Assembly (NCBI GenBank): GCA_016870945.1
Contig: VGAH01000003.1
Span: 1-28,078 of the forward strand
Direction: 5' to 3'
Source: Actinomycetota bacterium
GTDB lineage: Bacteria > Actinomycetota > Actinomycetes > S36-B12 > UBA5976
Length of the DNA stretch: 28,078 nucleotides
Shown: one piece after another, positions 1 through 7,707 of the stretch
Layout: the number at the start of each line of letters is the position of its first letter
Position numbering within the stretch: position 1 is the stretch's first letter
Translations under genes and position numbers: made by a program
The notes under the pieces: generated by a model
Told to the model about the DNA's origin: nothing
Databases searched by the model: none
What the model saw: only the letters and a program-made list of their open reading frames with translations

Positions 1-880
1 TAAGGCGGTCGAAAACCTCACCAGGTACGCCAGAAAGAACAAGCTCACCCTGTTACAAGCGGCAAAAAGTGCGCAAGAGTTAAACGACATAACCAACAAG
101 GCTCGAGAGTCGATGATCGAGTTCGTCAAATTGATTGATGCAATGAGTCTTGAAGTAAGCGGTGAGCACTCGCCGTCTGAGGTGATTGCCAAGATTTTTG
201 AGCGCACCGGTTACTTGAATCAGCTATTGAAATCAGATGACCCACAAGAGCAGGCCCGCGCTGAGAACCTCATCGAACTAGAGGCTGTTGCGCGAGAATT
301 TGAGAACACCCCTGGTGAAGCACCGACATTGGCCGCCTTTCTAGAGAGGGTTTCTTTGGTCAGTGACGCAGATGAGATTCCAGATCACGAAGACGGCATG
401 GTCTCGCTAATGACTTTGCATACCGCGAAGGGGCTTGAGTTCCCGTTGGTCTTCATGACAGGTGTTGAAGAGGGGGTGTTCCCTCATCAGCGCGCGTTGG
501 CTGATCCAACGCAACTTTCAGAAGAGAGACGACTCGCCTACGTCGGCATAACGCGGGCTATGTCAAGGTTGCATGTCTCAAGGGCGGCCTCTCGAACCTG
601 GTGGGGTTCTATGGTGCATAACCCCCCGTCCAGATTCTTAAGCGAGATACCCGAAGAGCTCATCGAATGGCACGAGGCAACCAATCAAAGTGACACCCCG
701 TCTAAGCCCGACAACGAAACCGATTTCTCGGTAGGTGACCGCGTGTTACACGCGAAGTTTGGCGTGGGCACTGTCATCGAGGCTTTCGGTGCGGGGCCCA
801 AGGCCCAAGTAAGCGTCGACTTTGGCGACGGGTCGATTAAGAAGTTGTTAGTCGGCTACGCCGGCCTAGAGCACCTCTAG
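1..880 (+). CDS. pcrA: ATP-dependent DNA helicase PcrA/UvrD, C-terminal part (5' end outside window)
   Basis: This is the C-terminal 292 residues of a superfamily 1A 3'-5' DNA helicase that acts in nucleotide excision repair and in clearing proteins from DNA. The frame is open from base 2, so the gene begins upstream of the window and the ATG at 113 is internal. Seen directly: the motif V region (LMTLHTAKGLEFPLVF), then motif VI (EERRLAYVGITRA, with the arginine that contacts ATP). The last ~50 residues (FSVGDRVLHAKFGVGTV onward) match the Tudor-like C-terminal domain of PcrA, which binds RNA polymerase in homologues. That tail favours PcrA/UvrD over Rep or RecB-type paralogues. Motifs I-IV are not visible. 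The stop codon overlaps, tail to tail, the stop of the convergent M23 peptidase gene inside one CTAG. Confidence 0.95.
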   Translation, partial: KAVENLTRYARKNKLTLLQAAKSAQELNDITNKARESMIEFVKLIDAMSLEVSGEHSPSEVIAKIFERTGYLNQLLKSDDPQEQARAENLIELEAVAREFENTPGEAPTLAAFLERVSLVSDADEIPDHEDGMVSLMTLHTAKGLEFPLVFMTGVEEGVFPHQRALADPTQLSEERRLAYVGITRAMSRLHVSRAASRTWWGSMVHNPPSRFLSEIPEELIEWHEATNQSDTPSKPDNETDFSVGDRVLHAKFGVGTVIEAFGAGPKAQVSVDFGDGSIKKLLVGYAGLEHL

Positions 881-1734
881 CGAAGCCAAGGTCGAGGGTC
901 GACTGGACGCCCGTTGACGCGAACCTCGAAGTGCAAGTGAGGCCCGGTAGCCCAGCCCGAAGTACCGATCTTGCCGATCTGCTGTCCACGGTTCACACCC
1001 TGGCCAACTCGCACGGTCGCTGCCGAAAGGTGCGCGTAACGGGTCACGATGCCGCCTTCGTGGCGAACGTCTAGGTACTTGCCATAACCGCCGTACCAAC
1101 CGTTAGCGATGACGACCCCAGATCGGGCTGCCTTGACGGGTGAGCCGTAGCGAGCGGCAATGTCTTGGCCGTAATGCATTCGACCACCACGCGGGCCGAA
1201 GGGGCTCGTCCATTGGCCGATCGCCGGCACAGCCAACCTAAATAGCACCCGCACCCGTCCAGCCGATCGGGTAATTCGCGGCGAGGTAGTGGCTCTAACG
1301 ACTGAGGTCTTTTCGCGAGCAAGTTCTCGGGCACGACTGCGTGCCTCGATGCGGCGCTGTTCGATTAGACGCTTGGTGGTGATCGCGGTTGCTTGGCTCT
1401 GGGCACCTGGGGCACCTATCGCGCTAACGGCTGCACCGCGGGCAATGACTTCAGGTAAAGAGGCACTTAGCTCAGGGGCGCCAACGGCAGATTGCACGAC
1501 GCTTGGAACCAACGGGGTTCCGGGGGTTTGCCCTGCGGCCGGTGAGGCAAGTGGGCTGGTCAATTCAGCGGCGGCAACGACTTCATTACTGGGCAGGTTT
1601 TGGCCGGCGCAAATTACGCAGCAGCACTGCCCGGACGAGTGAGAACCCGCGGTAGCCAATAGCGCCACCACGGCAACACCGCCAAGTACCGGCGCCGCGG
1701 CAGCCAGCACTCGACGACTCGAAACTTCAGCCAT
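877..1734 (-). CDS. M23 family (LytM-type) metallopeptidase, membrane-anchored or secreted
   Basis: A 285-residue cell-envelope protein, probably a peptidoglycan endopeptidase or a LytM-type regulator of amidases. A hydrophobic segment at about residues 9-30 is a signal peptide or N-terminal anchor. Just after it comes an unusual cysteine cluster (C37, C38, C39, C42). A low-complexity Ala/Pro/Ser linker follows, then a basic helix at about 120-142, then the M23 domain from about 172 to the end. The zinc and catalytic residues are present: H187 and D191 (HxGxD), H235, and H266/H268 (HLHFE), so the enzyme should be active. The ATG is supported by a good ribosome-binding site, GGAGGG, nine bases upstream (+ strand 1744-1749). 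It is divergent from the mutase subunit gene and its stop overlaps that of pcrA. The physiological substrate is inferred from the family only. Confidence 0.9.
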   Translation of the reverse strand: MAEVSSRRVLAAAAPVLGGVAVVALLATAGSHSSGQCCCVICAGQNLPSNEVVAAAELTSPLASPAAGQTPGTPLVPSVVQSAVGAPELSASLPEVIARGAAVSAIGAPGAQSQATAITTKRLIEQRRIEARSRARELAREKTSVVRATTSPRITRSAGRVRVLFRLAVPAIGQWTSPFGPRGGRMHYGQDIAARYGSPVKAARSGVVIANGWYGGYGKYLDVRHEGGIVTRYAHLSAATVRVGQGVNRGQQIGKIGTSGWATGPHLHFEVRVNGRPVDPRPWLR

Positions 1735-1829
1735 AACTGTTTGCCCTCCGGAAAGGGGTCAGGGGGAAGGGAGAAGTACTCGATCGACCCCCTAATTCTG
1801 CCCGCTTGGGCCGACTTCCGAGCCCTGGG

Positions 1830-1870
1830 GGTCACATCTGGCCCAGTGGGTTCTGTGCGGGCGGTCACAT
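1830..1870 (+). repeat. Direct repeat GGTCACAT upstream of the mutase promoter
   Basis: GGTCACAT occurs at 1830-1837 and again at 1863-1870, 33 bases apart, about three turns of the helix. The second copy ends two bases before the candidate -35 box of the B12-subunit gene. This arrangement would suit a pair of regulator sites, but no family is recognised. The 173-base gap (1735-1907) between the two divergent genes otherwise shows only the M23 ribosome-binding site and small palindromes. Confidence 0.3.
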
Positions 1871-1872
1871 GA

Positions 1873-1900
1873 TTGGGGCAAAAGGGCTTGCGGTTAACGT
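1873..1900 (+). promoter_or_regulatory. Candidate leaderless promoter for the B12-binding mutase subunit
   Basis: A -10-like TAACGT at 1895-1900 lies seven bases before the GTG at 1908. A weak -35-like TTGGGG is at 1873-1878, with a 16-base spacer. There is no Shine-Dalgarno sequence before the GTG. The spacing fits transcription starting on the start codon itself, a common arrangement in actinobacteria. Confidence 0.45.
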
Positions 1901-1907
1901 GTGTTGC

Positions 1908-2330
1908 GTGAGTGACTCAGCCCTCAAAACAGCCCCTGTGCGACCTATTCGCGTGGTCGTCGCAAAGGCGGGGCTCGATGGCCATGACCGTGGTGCCAAA
2001 GTGGTCGCTCGAGCGCTGCGCGATGCCGGCATGGAGGTCATCTACACCGGGCTGCATCAAACCCCCGCGCAGATCGCACGAATCGCTGTGCAAGAAGACG
2101 CTGATGCAGTCGGCCTTTCGGTTTTGTCGGGCGCACATCTGACTGTCTTCCCAGAGTTGCTTAAGTCACTTAAGTCACTAGGCAGCGACGACATCTTGGT
2201 TTTCGGTGGGGGGGTGATTCCCGATTCAGACATTGCGACGTTAATTTCAGGCGGCGTGGCTACCATATTCACACCTGGCACCCCCACAAATGACGTCGTT
2301 ACTTGGTTGCGCGACAACGTCACTCGTTAA
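1908..2330 (+). CDS. Methylmalonyl-CoA mutase, separate B12-binding (C-terminal) subunit
   Basis: A 140-residue stand-alone cobalamin-binding domain of the acyl-CoA mutase type. It shows the base-off/His-on signature DGHDRG (D24, H26, G29; H26 is the lower cobalt ligand), then SVLSGAH, and then a glycine-rich loop (GGGVIP) that cradles the nucleotide tail of B12. The frame is open further upstream (an ATG lies at 1869), but the GTG at 1908 is preferred because it sits just after a -10-like box and gives the usual family length. The partner catalytic subunit is encoded separately at 19626. The gene lies 23 bases before sucC, which puts production of succinyl-CoA next to its use. A subunit for isobutyryl-CoA mutase or another B12 mutase would look similar; the call relies on residues in the catalytic partner. 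Confidence 0.85.
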   Translation: MSDSALKTAPVRPIRVVVAKAGLDGHDRGAKVVARALRDAGMEVIYTGLHQTPAQIARIAVQEDADAVGLSVLSGAHLTVFPELLKSLKSLGSDDILVFGGGVIPDSDIATLISGGVATIFTPGTPTNDVVTWLRDNVTR

Positions 2331-2353
2331 GAAATCGGACGTGAGCTAGAAAC

Positions 2354-3532
2354 TTGGATCTTTATGAATACCAAGCAAAAGAGCTTTTCGCTAAGCATGG
2401 CGTGCCAACCCAACCAGGCAAAGTCGTCACAACCGCTGACGAAGCGTTCAACGCAGCAACTTCTTATGGGGTGCCCGTCGTCATAAAGGCACAGGTAAAG
2501 ACGGGTGGACGGGGCAAGGCCGGGGGCGTGAAACTTGCGCAAAACCCTGCTGAAGCACGTGAGAAATCCGAGCAGATTCTAGGGATGGACATCAAAGGCC
2601 ATACCGTTCTTAAAGTACTAGTGACGCCAGCAGAAGATATAAAAGAAGAGTATTACGCATCGATTTTGGTCGATCGCAGCCAGCGTAAGTACTTAGCGAT
2701 GCTAAGTCTTGCTGGTGGGGTAGATATCGAAGAAGTTGCTGCCAAGACACCTGAGAAGTTAGCAAAAGTTTTACTCGACCCACTTACGCCTTTAAGTCAG
2801 CAGCAAGCCATTGACTTAGCGCAAAGGGCGGGTCTTTCTGATTCGTTGCATCAGTCTTTTGCAGACCTATTTCTTGGGCTCTGGCGTGTCTTTTCAGAAG
2901 AAGACGCGCTACTAGTTGAGGTAAATCCCTTAGCCCTAATTGCCGACGGGCGTCTGGTAGCACTCGACGGAAAAGTAACAATTGACGATAACGCCCTGTT
3001 TAGACACCCCGAAGATGCTGCTTTTGCCGACGCAGCCACCGTAGACCCTCTAGAAGAGCGAGCCCACGAAAAAGGTTTGCACTATGTGAAGCTAGACGGT
3101 GACGTTGGCGTGATAGGCAATGGCGCGGGGCTGGTAATGAGCACACTTGACGTCGTCTCTTACGCCGGCGAAAGTCACGGTGGTGCTAAGCCGGCAAACT
3201 TCTTAGACATTGGTGGCGGGGCGTCTGCTCAAGTAATGGCTGACGGACTTGAAATCGTGTTATCAGACCCACAAGTCAAAGCGGTATTCATCAACGTATT
3301 CGGCGGTATTACAGCGTGTGATGCTGTTGCAAACGGCATAGTCGAAGCAGTCAATTTGCTGAAAGTCCAGGGCAAAGAACTAAAGCACCCTCTCGTGGTG
3401 CGCTTAGACGGCAACAACGCAGAGTTGGGTCGAGACATATTGCGCAAAGCGAACATCCCTGGTGTTGAGCTGGTCGACACGATGGATTCCGCTGCAGACC
3501 GCGTTGCTGAATTAGCTAGAAAGGCGGCCTAG
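2354..3532 (+). CDS. sucC: Succinate-CoA ligase, beta subunit
   Basis: This 392-residue protein is the beta subunit of succinyl-CoA synthetase, which interconverts succinyl-CoA and succinate with formation of a nucleoside triphosphate in the TCA cycle. It starts with the family-typical DLYEYQAKELF, so the TTG at 2354 is taken as the start although no strong Shine-Dalgarno sequence precedes it. The N-terminal ATP-grasp domain has GGRGKAGGVKLA, and VEVNPLA contributes to the metal site. The C-terminal CoA-ligase domain has GNGAGLVMSTLD, NFLDIGGGA and FINVFGGIT. Length is normal for the family. Nucleotide preference (ATP or GTP) cannot be decided by eye. sucD follows after two bases, so the pair is co-transcribed and probably translationally coupled. 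Confidence 0.97.
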   Translation: MDLYEYQAKELFAKHGVPTQPGKVVTTADEAFNAATSYGVPVVIKAQVKTGGRGKAGGVKLAQNPAEAREKSEQILGMDIKGHTVLKVLVTPAEDIKEEYYASILVDRSQRKYLAMLSLAGGVDIEEVAAKTPEKLAKVLLDPLTPLSQQQAIDLAQRAGLSDSLHQSFADLFLGLWRVFSEEDALLVEVNPLALIADGRLVALDGKVTIDDNALFRHPEDAAFADAATVDPLEERAHEKGLHYVKLDGDVGVIGNGAGLVMSTLDVVSYAGESHGGAKPANFLDIGGGASAQVMADGLEIVLSDPQVKAVFINVFGGITACDAVANGIVEAVNLLKVQGKELKHPLVVRLDGNNAELGRDILRKANIPGVELVDTMDSAADRVAELARKAA

Positions 3533-3534
3533 AC

Positions 3535-4413
3535 GTGGCTGTTTGGCTAGATTCTCGGTCGCGGATCATCGTTCAGGGCATAACCGGCGCAGAAGGTTTG
3601 AAGCACGCCAAACGCATGACGAACGCGGGCAGCGTGGTTGTCGGGGGTGTCACACCAGGTAAGGGCGGCCAGTCCGTCGACTTAGGCAGTGCGTCAGTGC
3701 CGGTCTTTAACAGCGTTAGCGAAGCCATGGCCGCAACGGGCGCGAATGTCTCGGTGATGTTCGTCCCCGCGGCATTTTCGCGCGCGGCGATGTGCGAGGC
3801 CGTTGACGCCGGTATTCCGTTGCTGGTGGCTATCACTGAAGGAATTCCCGTTCACGACTCTGCTTTTGCAGTTTCTTATGCACTTGCGTCGGGCAAGACG
3901 CGCATCATCGGGCCGAATTGCCCGGGCATTAGCTCACCGGGGCTTTCTAACGCCGGCATCATCCCCGCAGACATAACTGGCCCGGGCCCCATAGGCCTCG
4001 TTAGCAAGTCGGGCACTCTCACCTATCAGCTCATGTATGAACTAAGTGATATCGGTTTTTCAACTTGTGTCGGAATCGGCGGGGATCCAATCGCAGGCAC
4101 CACGTTGATAGACGTTTTGGGTGCTTTCGAATCTGACCCTGCCACCTCAATGGTTGTCATGATCGGTGAGATCGGCGGTGACGCTGAAGAGCGGGCTGCC
4201 GATTACATCCGAGATCACATGTCAAAACCCGTCGTGGGCTACGTCGCTGGATTTACCGCACCCGAGGGCAAGACCATGGGTCACGCAGGCGCCATAGTCA
4301 GCGGCTCTAAAGGCACAGCCGCTGCCAAGCAGACAGCGCTTGAGGCGGCCGGGGTAAAGGTCGGACGGACACCTTCACAAACCGCCCGACTAGCACGCGA
4401 AATTAAGAGGTAA
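3535..4413 (+). CDS. sucD: Succinate-CoA ligase, alpha subunit
   Basis: A 292-residue alpha subunit of succinyl-CoA synthetase. The N-terminal CoA-binding Rossmann fold is seen in IIVQGITGAEG and GVTPGKGGQ. The active-site histidine that becomes phosphorylated is H250 in MGHAGAIVSG, and IGPNCPGI is the other family signature. The GTG at 3535 begins two bases after the sucC stop and gives the expected N-terminus. The gene lies in the run mutase B12 subunit, sucC, sucD, DUF6350, purN, purH. From sucC onward this order matches the mycobacterial sucC-sucD to purN-purH region. Nothing is missing or odd in the protein. Confidence 0.97.
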   Translation: MAVWLDSRSRIIVQGITGAEGLKHAKRMTNAGSVVVGGVTPGKGGQSVDLGSASVPVFNSVSEAMAATGANVSVMFVPAAFSRAAMCEAVDAGIPLLVAITEGIPVHDSAFAVSYALASGKTRIIGPNCPGISSPGLSNAGIIPADITGPGPIGLVSKSGTLTYQLMYELSDIGFSTCVGIGGDPIAGTTLIDVLGAFESDPATSMVVMIGEIGGDAEERAADYIRDHMSKPVVGYVAGFTAPEGKTMGHAGAIVSGSKGTAAAKQTALEAAGVKVGRTPSQTARLAREIKR

Positions 4414-4432
4414 GTCAGACCATCATCTGAGC

Positions 4433-5575
4433 ATGGTCAAAGCCACGCTCGTTGCTTCACTGGGCGCGGCGGTTTTTGCTTATGCGGTCTGCATTCTGGT
4501 CGCCTTAGCGGTGTGGGCGTTTGCCGCCCACGGTGATTCTCGAGTTGACGACGCATTACGAGCTGGTTCGTTTGCATTCTTGGCCTTACATGGTTCACCT
4601 TTTGAAATTGGCGATGCAAGATTTAGTTTGCCACTACTTGGCCTTACTTTGATACCGATTGTTTTGCTCTCTCGGGCTTTGGGGCGAGCTTGGCGTCGTA
4701 AACCCATCGCGGGTCACGTTGAAATGTTGACGGTGGCATCACTTGGGGTAGCCCCTTATTTGCTCTTTGCGCTCGGGGTTTCACTGTTTTGGTCATCGAG
4801 TGACGCGGGGGTACCGCTTATTTCAAGCCTTGCATGGGTTCTGTTGATCGCATGCGCTGCTGCCGGTGTGGCCTGGTGGCAAGTGGTGCGAACCTCACCG
4901 TTGGCTAACGTGCCTGCACCCCAACCAGCCCTTGGCACTCGCAGGGTGCTAGCTGGCGCAATGATCGTTCTACTCATCATGTTTTCTTTTGCTTTGCTGA
5001 TTGTCTTCGTTTCATTACTTGCCAACCTTTCGCGCATGGGCGAGGTATTGACTTCGTTAGATTCCGGGGTCTTAGGGGTTTTGTTGTTGCTCGCGTTGGG
5101 GTTTGGTTGGTTGCCGGCCATGTTGACTTGGGCCGTCGCGTACATGTTGGGGCCTGGCTTTGCACTCGGCCAAGAGACTGCGGTAACCCCGTTCGGGGTC
5201 TCATTCGGTGAACTGCCCTCGCTCCCTTGGTTTGCAGCGGTGCCAACTAGTAGCGGCGGTTGGTATTTGGTTTTGTTGGTCATACCCATGCTGGCCGGGC
5301 TCTCGGCCAGTGCCGTACTACGCGGCTCGCTTAATCGTTCAGGGCTAAGCAAATGGTGGCGAGAGTCTTTGACTTCGGTTCTCATCGCTGCCATCGCCTT
5401 ATGGGCAATTGGTTGGCTCACTCGTGGCTCACTAGGGGCTGGGCGGCTTAGTGAATTTGGGGCCCAACCGATGTCACTGTTCTTGGCATGTTGTTTGCTT
5501 GTCGGTGCCGGGGCTAGCTGTTTGCCTCTCTTTGAGTGGCTTAAGAACCGGTGGCATTCTCGAGTGCGAACTTGA
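4433..5575 (+). CDS. DUF6350 integral membrane protein (PerM-like, Rv0955 family)
   Basis: A 380-residue polytopic membrane protein with roughly eight to ten hydrophobic segments along its whole length and no soluble domain. The conserved stretch at about residues 240-270, with GPGFALG, AVTPFGVSFG and LPSLPWFAAVP, is the DUF6350 signature. The same position, between sucD and purN, is occupied in Mycobacterium tuberculosis by Rv0955 (PerM), reported to affect cell division and persistence. No biochemical activity is known to me for the family, so only the family assignment is firm. The ATG is 19 bases after sucD. The gene ends in TTGA, where the TTG is the likely start of purN, which suggests translational coupling. 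Confidence 0.82.
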   Translation: MVKATLVASLGAAVFAYAVCILVALAVWAFAAHGDSRVDDALRAGSFAFLALHGSPFEIGDARFSLPLLGLTLIPIVLLSRALGRAWRRKPIAGHVEMLTVASLGVAPYLLFALGVSLFWSSSDAGVPLISSLAWVLLIACAAAGVAWWQVVRTSPLANVPAPQPALGTRRVLAGAMIVLLIMFSFALLIVFVSLLANLSRMGEVLTSLDSGVLGVLLLLALGFGWLPAMLTWAVAYMLGPGFALGQETAVTPFGVSFGELPSLPWFAAVPTSSGGWYLVLLVIPMLAGLSASAVLRGSLNRSGLSKWWRESLTSVLIAAIALWAIGWLTRGSLGAGRLSEFGAQPMSLFLACCLLVGAGASCLPLFEWLKNRWHSRVRT

Positions 5576-6165
5576 GCAGGCGTTCAAACGACCCCGTAAA
5601 GGTGCCGCTGGTCATCATGGCTTCTGGCCAAGGCTCGATTGCTAAGGCTTTGATCGAGGCAACACAAAAAGTTAACTACCCAGCCGAAGTCAAGGCGCTG
5701 GTCAGCGACAGGCCCGATGCTGGTGCGCTTCAGGTAGCCAGCGCGTGCGGTGTTGAGACGTTGGTCGTGCCGCAGCACTTAGGCCAATCTCGAGATGACT
5801 GGTGTGAGGTATTAGCTGACTCGGTGCAGAGCTTTGAGCCGGCGTGGGTGGTGTGTGCAGGTTTCATGCGAATTCTCAGTGAAAATTTCTTGCAGAGATT
5901 CCCCGGACGGGTGATTAACACTCACCCTTCGTTGCTGCCGGCGTTTCCCGGTGCCAACGCCGTAGCCGACGCACTCGCTGCTGGGGTTGCAGAAACCGGG
6001 GCCACCATTCACTTTGTTGACGAGGGCATAGACACTGGCCCGGTGATTGCCCAAGAAGTAGTGCCTCTACTACCCGGTGACGACTTAACGTCACTGCACG
6101 AACGCATCAAGCAAACCGAACGCCGCCAATTGGTAGACGTGGTCGCCAAGCTGGCTTGCCCGTGA
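5572..6165 (+). CDS. purN: Phosphoribosylglycinamide formyltransferase (GART)
   Basis: This 197-residue enzyme transfers the formyl group of 10-formyl-tetrahydrofolate to GAR in step three of purine synthesis. The catalytic triad of the family is visible: N116 and H118 in INTHPSLLP, and D154 in EGIDTGPVI. The N-terminal phosphate loop is SGQGS; the Asn that follows it in E. coli is Ile here, as I recall for actinobacterial enzymes. The start is taken as TTG at 5572, overlapping the upstream stop as TTGA. A GTG at 5551 (overlap 25 bases) and one at 5602 are alternatives. The end overlaps purH by four bases (GTGA). The C-terminus is short compared with E. coli PurN. Confidence 0.95.
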   Translation: MSRRSNDPVKVPLVIMASGQGSIAKALIEATQKVNYPAEVKALVSDRPDAGALQVASACGVETLVVPQHLGQSRDDWCEVLADSVQSFEPAWVVCAGFMRILSENFLQRFPGRVINTHPSLLPAFPGANAVADALAAGVAETGATIHFVDEGIDTGPVIAQEVVPLLPGDDLTSLHERIKQTERRQLVDVVAKLACP

Positions 6166-7691
6166 GTAGCCGCAAACCCATTAGACGCGCCTTATTAAGC
6201 GTCTACGACAAATCCGAACTCGTCGAACTGGCTAGTGCGCTGGCAGCAGCGGGTGCACAAATCGTGTCTACGGGTGCGACGGCAAGCACCCTGAAAGACG
6301 CCGGGTTTGCGGTTACCGATGTTGCTCAGTTGACTGGTAGCCCAGAGATGCTCGGCGGTCGCGTGAAGACATTGCACCCCAAAGTTCATGCTGGTCTTCT
6401 GGCTGACACAAACAACCCACAACACGTAGCAGACCTAATCGCTAACGAGACCGAAGTGTTTGATCTATTGGTAGTGAATCTCTACCCATTTAGTCAGACG
6501 GTTCGATCAGGTGCTTCCAATGAAGAGATAATCGAACAGATTGACATTGGCGGCCCTGCAATGATTCGCGCTGCTGCTAAGAACTTTGAATCTGTCGCCG
6601 TGCTTGTTTCACCCCGTCAGTACCCAGCTGCCATAACTGAAATCGCAAGTGGCGGATTCACCCAACAGGCAAGGCGTGAGTTGGCCACTGAAGCGTTTGG
6701 TGAGATCGCCGGTTACGACGCGGCGATATCTAACTGGTTTGGTGGCCGACACTTCACGGTTCACGGCACTTTGGTTGATAAGTTGCGATACGGCGAAAAC
6801 CCGCACCAAGAAGCTTCTTTATATAGCGACGCTACGAACCCAGTCGGCCTAGCAACGGCCAAGTTGCTAAGCGGTAAGCCGATGTCTTACAACAATTATG
6901 TAGACGCTGAGGCTGCTCGTGCCGCGGCTTTCGATCACGTTGAGCCGTGCGCAGCCCTCATCAAACATGCCAACCCTTGCGGCATAGCCATTGCCGAAAA
7001 CTGTCTTAGTGCCTACAGGAACGCCTTTGATTGTGACCCAGTTTCAGCATTCGGCGGGGTCGTTGCTTTGAACCGTCCACTTGATGTTGCCACCGCAAAA
7101 GCCATGGTTGAAACATTTCTCGAGGTAGTGGTAGCCCCTGCCGTTGACGACGATGCTTTAGAGGTCTGTAAAGAAAAGTCAGGGCTGCGAGTGCTCAAAT
7201 GCACTGCGCCACACCCTGGTCAACACAGTGAAACTCGGTTCTTAAGTGGTGGTTTTTTGCGGCAACGGGCAGACGATGTATCGGCGAAGGGTGGTGACCC
7301 AAACGAATGGAGCCAAGTTTCGGGTGGTGAAGTCTCTAAAGCGGTATTAGCGGATCTGGAATTTGCCTGGCGATGTTCAAGGGCGCCGCACTCAAACGCA
7401 ATCGTTTTGGCCAAAGGGCTGGCGACAGTCGGAATTGGTATGGGGCAGGTCAATAGAGTCGACGCTGTCGGTTTGGCGGTGGCTCGAGCAGGTGCGAAAC
7501 GGTGCGTCGGCGCTGTGGCCGCGTCCGACGCTTTCTTTCCTTTTCCTGACGGTTTAGCCAGACTGATTGAAGCTGGCGTGATTGCAGTGGTCCAGCCCGG
7601 GGGGTCTATTAGGGACGGAGAAGTAATCGAACTAGCTCAAAAGAATGACTTACCGATGTTCTTTACGAATGTGAGGCACTTCTCACACTGA
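6162..7691 (+). CDS. purH: Bifunctional AICAR transformylase / IMP cyclohydrolase
   Basis: The 509-residue enzyme performs the last two steps of IMP synthesis. The N-terminal IMP cyclohydrolase (MGS-like) domain covers about the first 190 residues and contains STGATASTLKDAG and GGRVKTLHPKVHAGLL. The C-terminal AICAR transformylase domain has LRYGENPHQ, the catalytic Lys-His pair in IKHANPCG, FFPFPDGL, and a terminal PGGSIRD...FTNVRHFSH. Both domains look complete. The GTG at 6162 overlaps the purN stop (GTGA); a TTG two codons upstream is less likely. The formyl donor for both PurN and PurH comes from the folate pathway, in which FolD, encoded 1.1 kb downstream, takes part. Confidence 0.97.
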   Translation: MSSRKPIRRALLSVYDKSELVELASALAAAGAQIVSTGATASTLKDAGFAVTDVAQLTGSPEMLGGRVKTLHPKVHAGLLADTNNPQHVADLIANETEVFDLLVVNLYPFSQTVRSGASNEEIIEQIDIGGPAMIRAAAKNFESVAVLVSPRQYPAAITEIASGGFTQQARRELATEAFGEIAGYDAAISNWFGGRHFTVHGTLVDKLRYGENPHQEASLYSDATNPVGLATAKLLSGKPMSYNNYVDAEAARAAAFDHVEPCAALIKHANPCGIAIAENCLSAYRNAFDCDPVSAFGGVVALNRPLDVATAKAMVETFLEVVVAPAVDDDALEVCKEKSGLRVLKCTAPHPGQHSETRFLSGGFLRQRADDVSAKGGDPNEWSQVSGGEVSKAVLADLEFAWRCSRAPHSNAIVLAKGLATVGIGMGQVNRVDAVGLAVARAGAKRCVGAVAASDAFFPFPDGLARLIEAGVIAVVQPGGSIRDGEVIELAQKNDLPMFFTNVRHFSH

Positions 7692-7695
7692 CCCC

Positions 7696-7701
7696 TAGGC
7701 T
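7696..7701 (+). promoter_or_regulatory. -10-like box, candidate leaderless promoter of the AI-2E family gene
   Basis: TAGGCT lies six bases (CACGCC) before the ATG at 7708, a spacing that would start the transcript at or next to the start codon. There is no Shine-Dalgarno sequence and no clear -35 box. The mdh promoter shows the same CACGCC between its box and start codon. Confidence 0.4.
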
Positions 7702-7707
7702 CACGCC

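Noticed and set aside
1735..1907. Possible c-di-AMP (ydaO) riboswitch ahead of the M23 peptidase gene
   Set aside because: Such elements are common before actinobacterial cell-wall hydrolase genes, but I could not match the conserved core or pairings, and the space is small.
2160..2177. Nine-base tandem repeat (CTTAAGTCA twice) in the mutase B12 subunit
   Set aside because: It is in frame and encodes LKS-LKS in a helix; a small in-gene duplication without further meaning.
4756..5421. 221-codon open frame on the minus strand inside the DUF6350 gene
   Set aside because: It runs antisense to a clear membrane protein, has no recognisable domain and a polar, low-complexity composition that mirrors the hydrophobic codons of the real gene.
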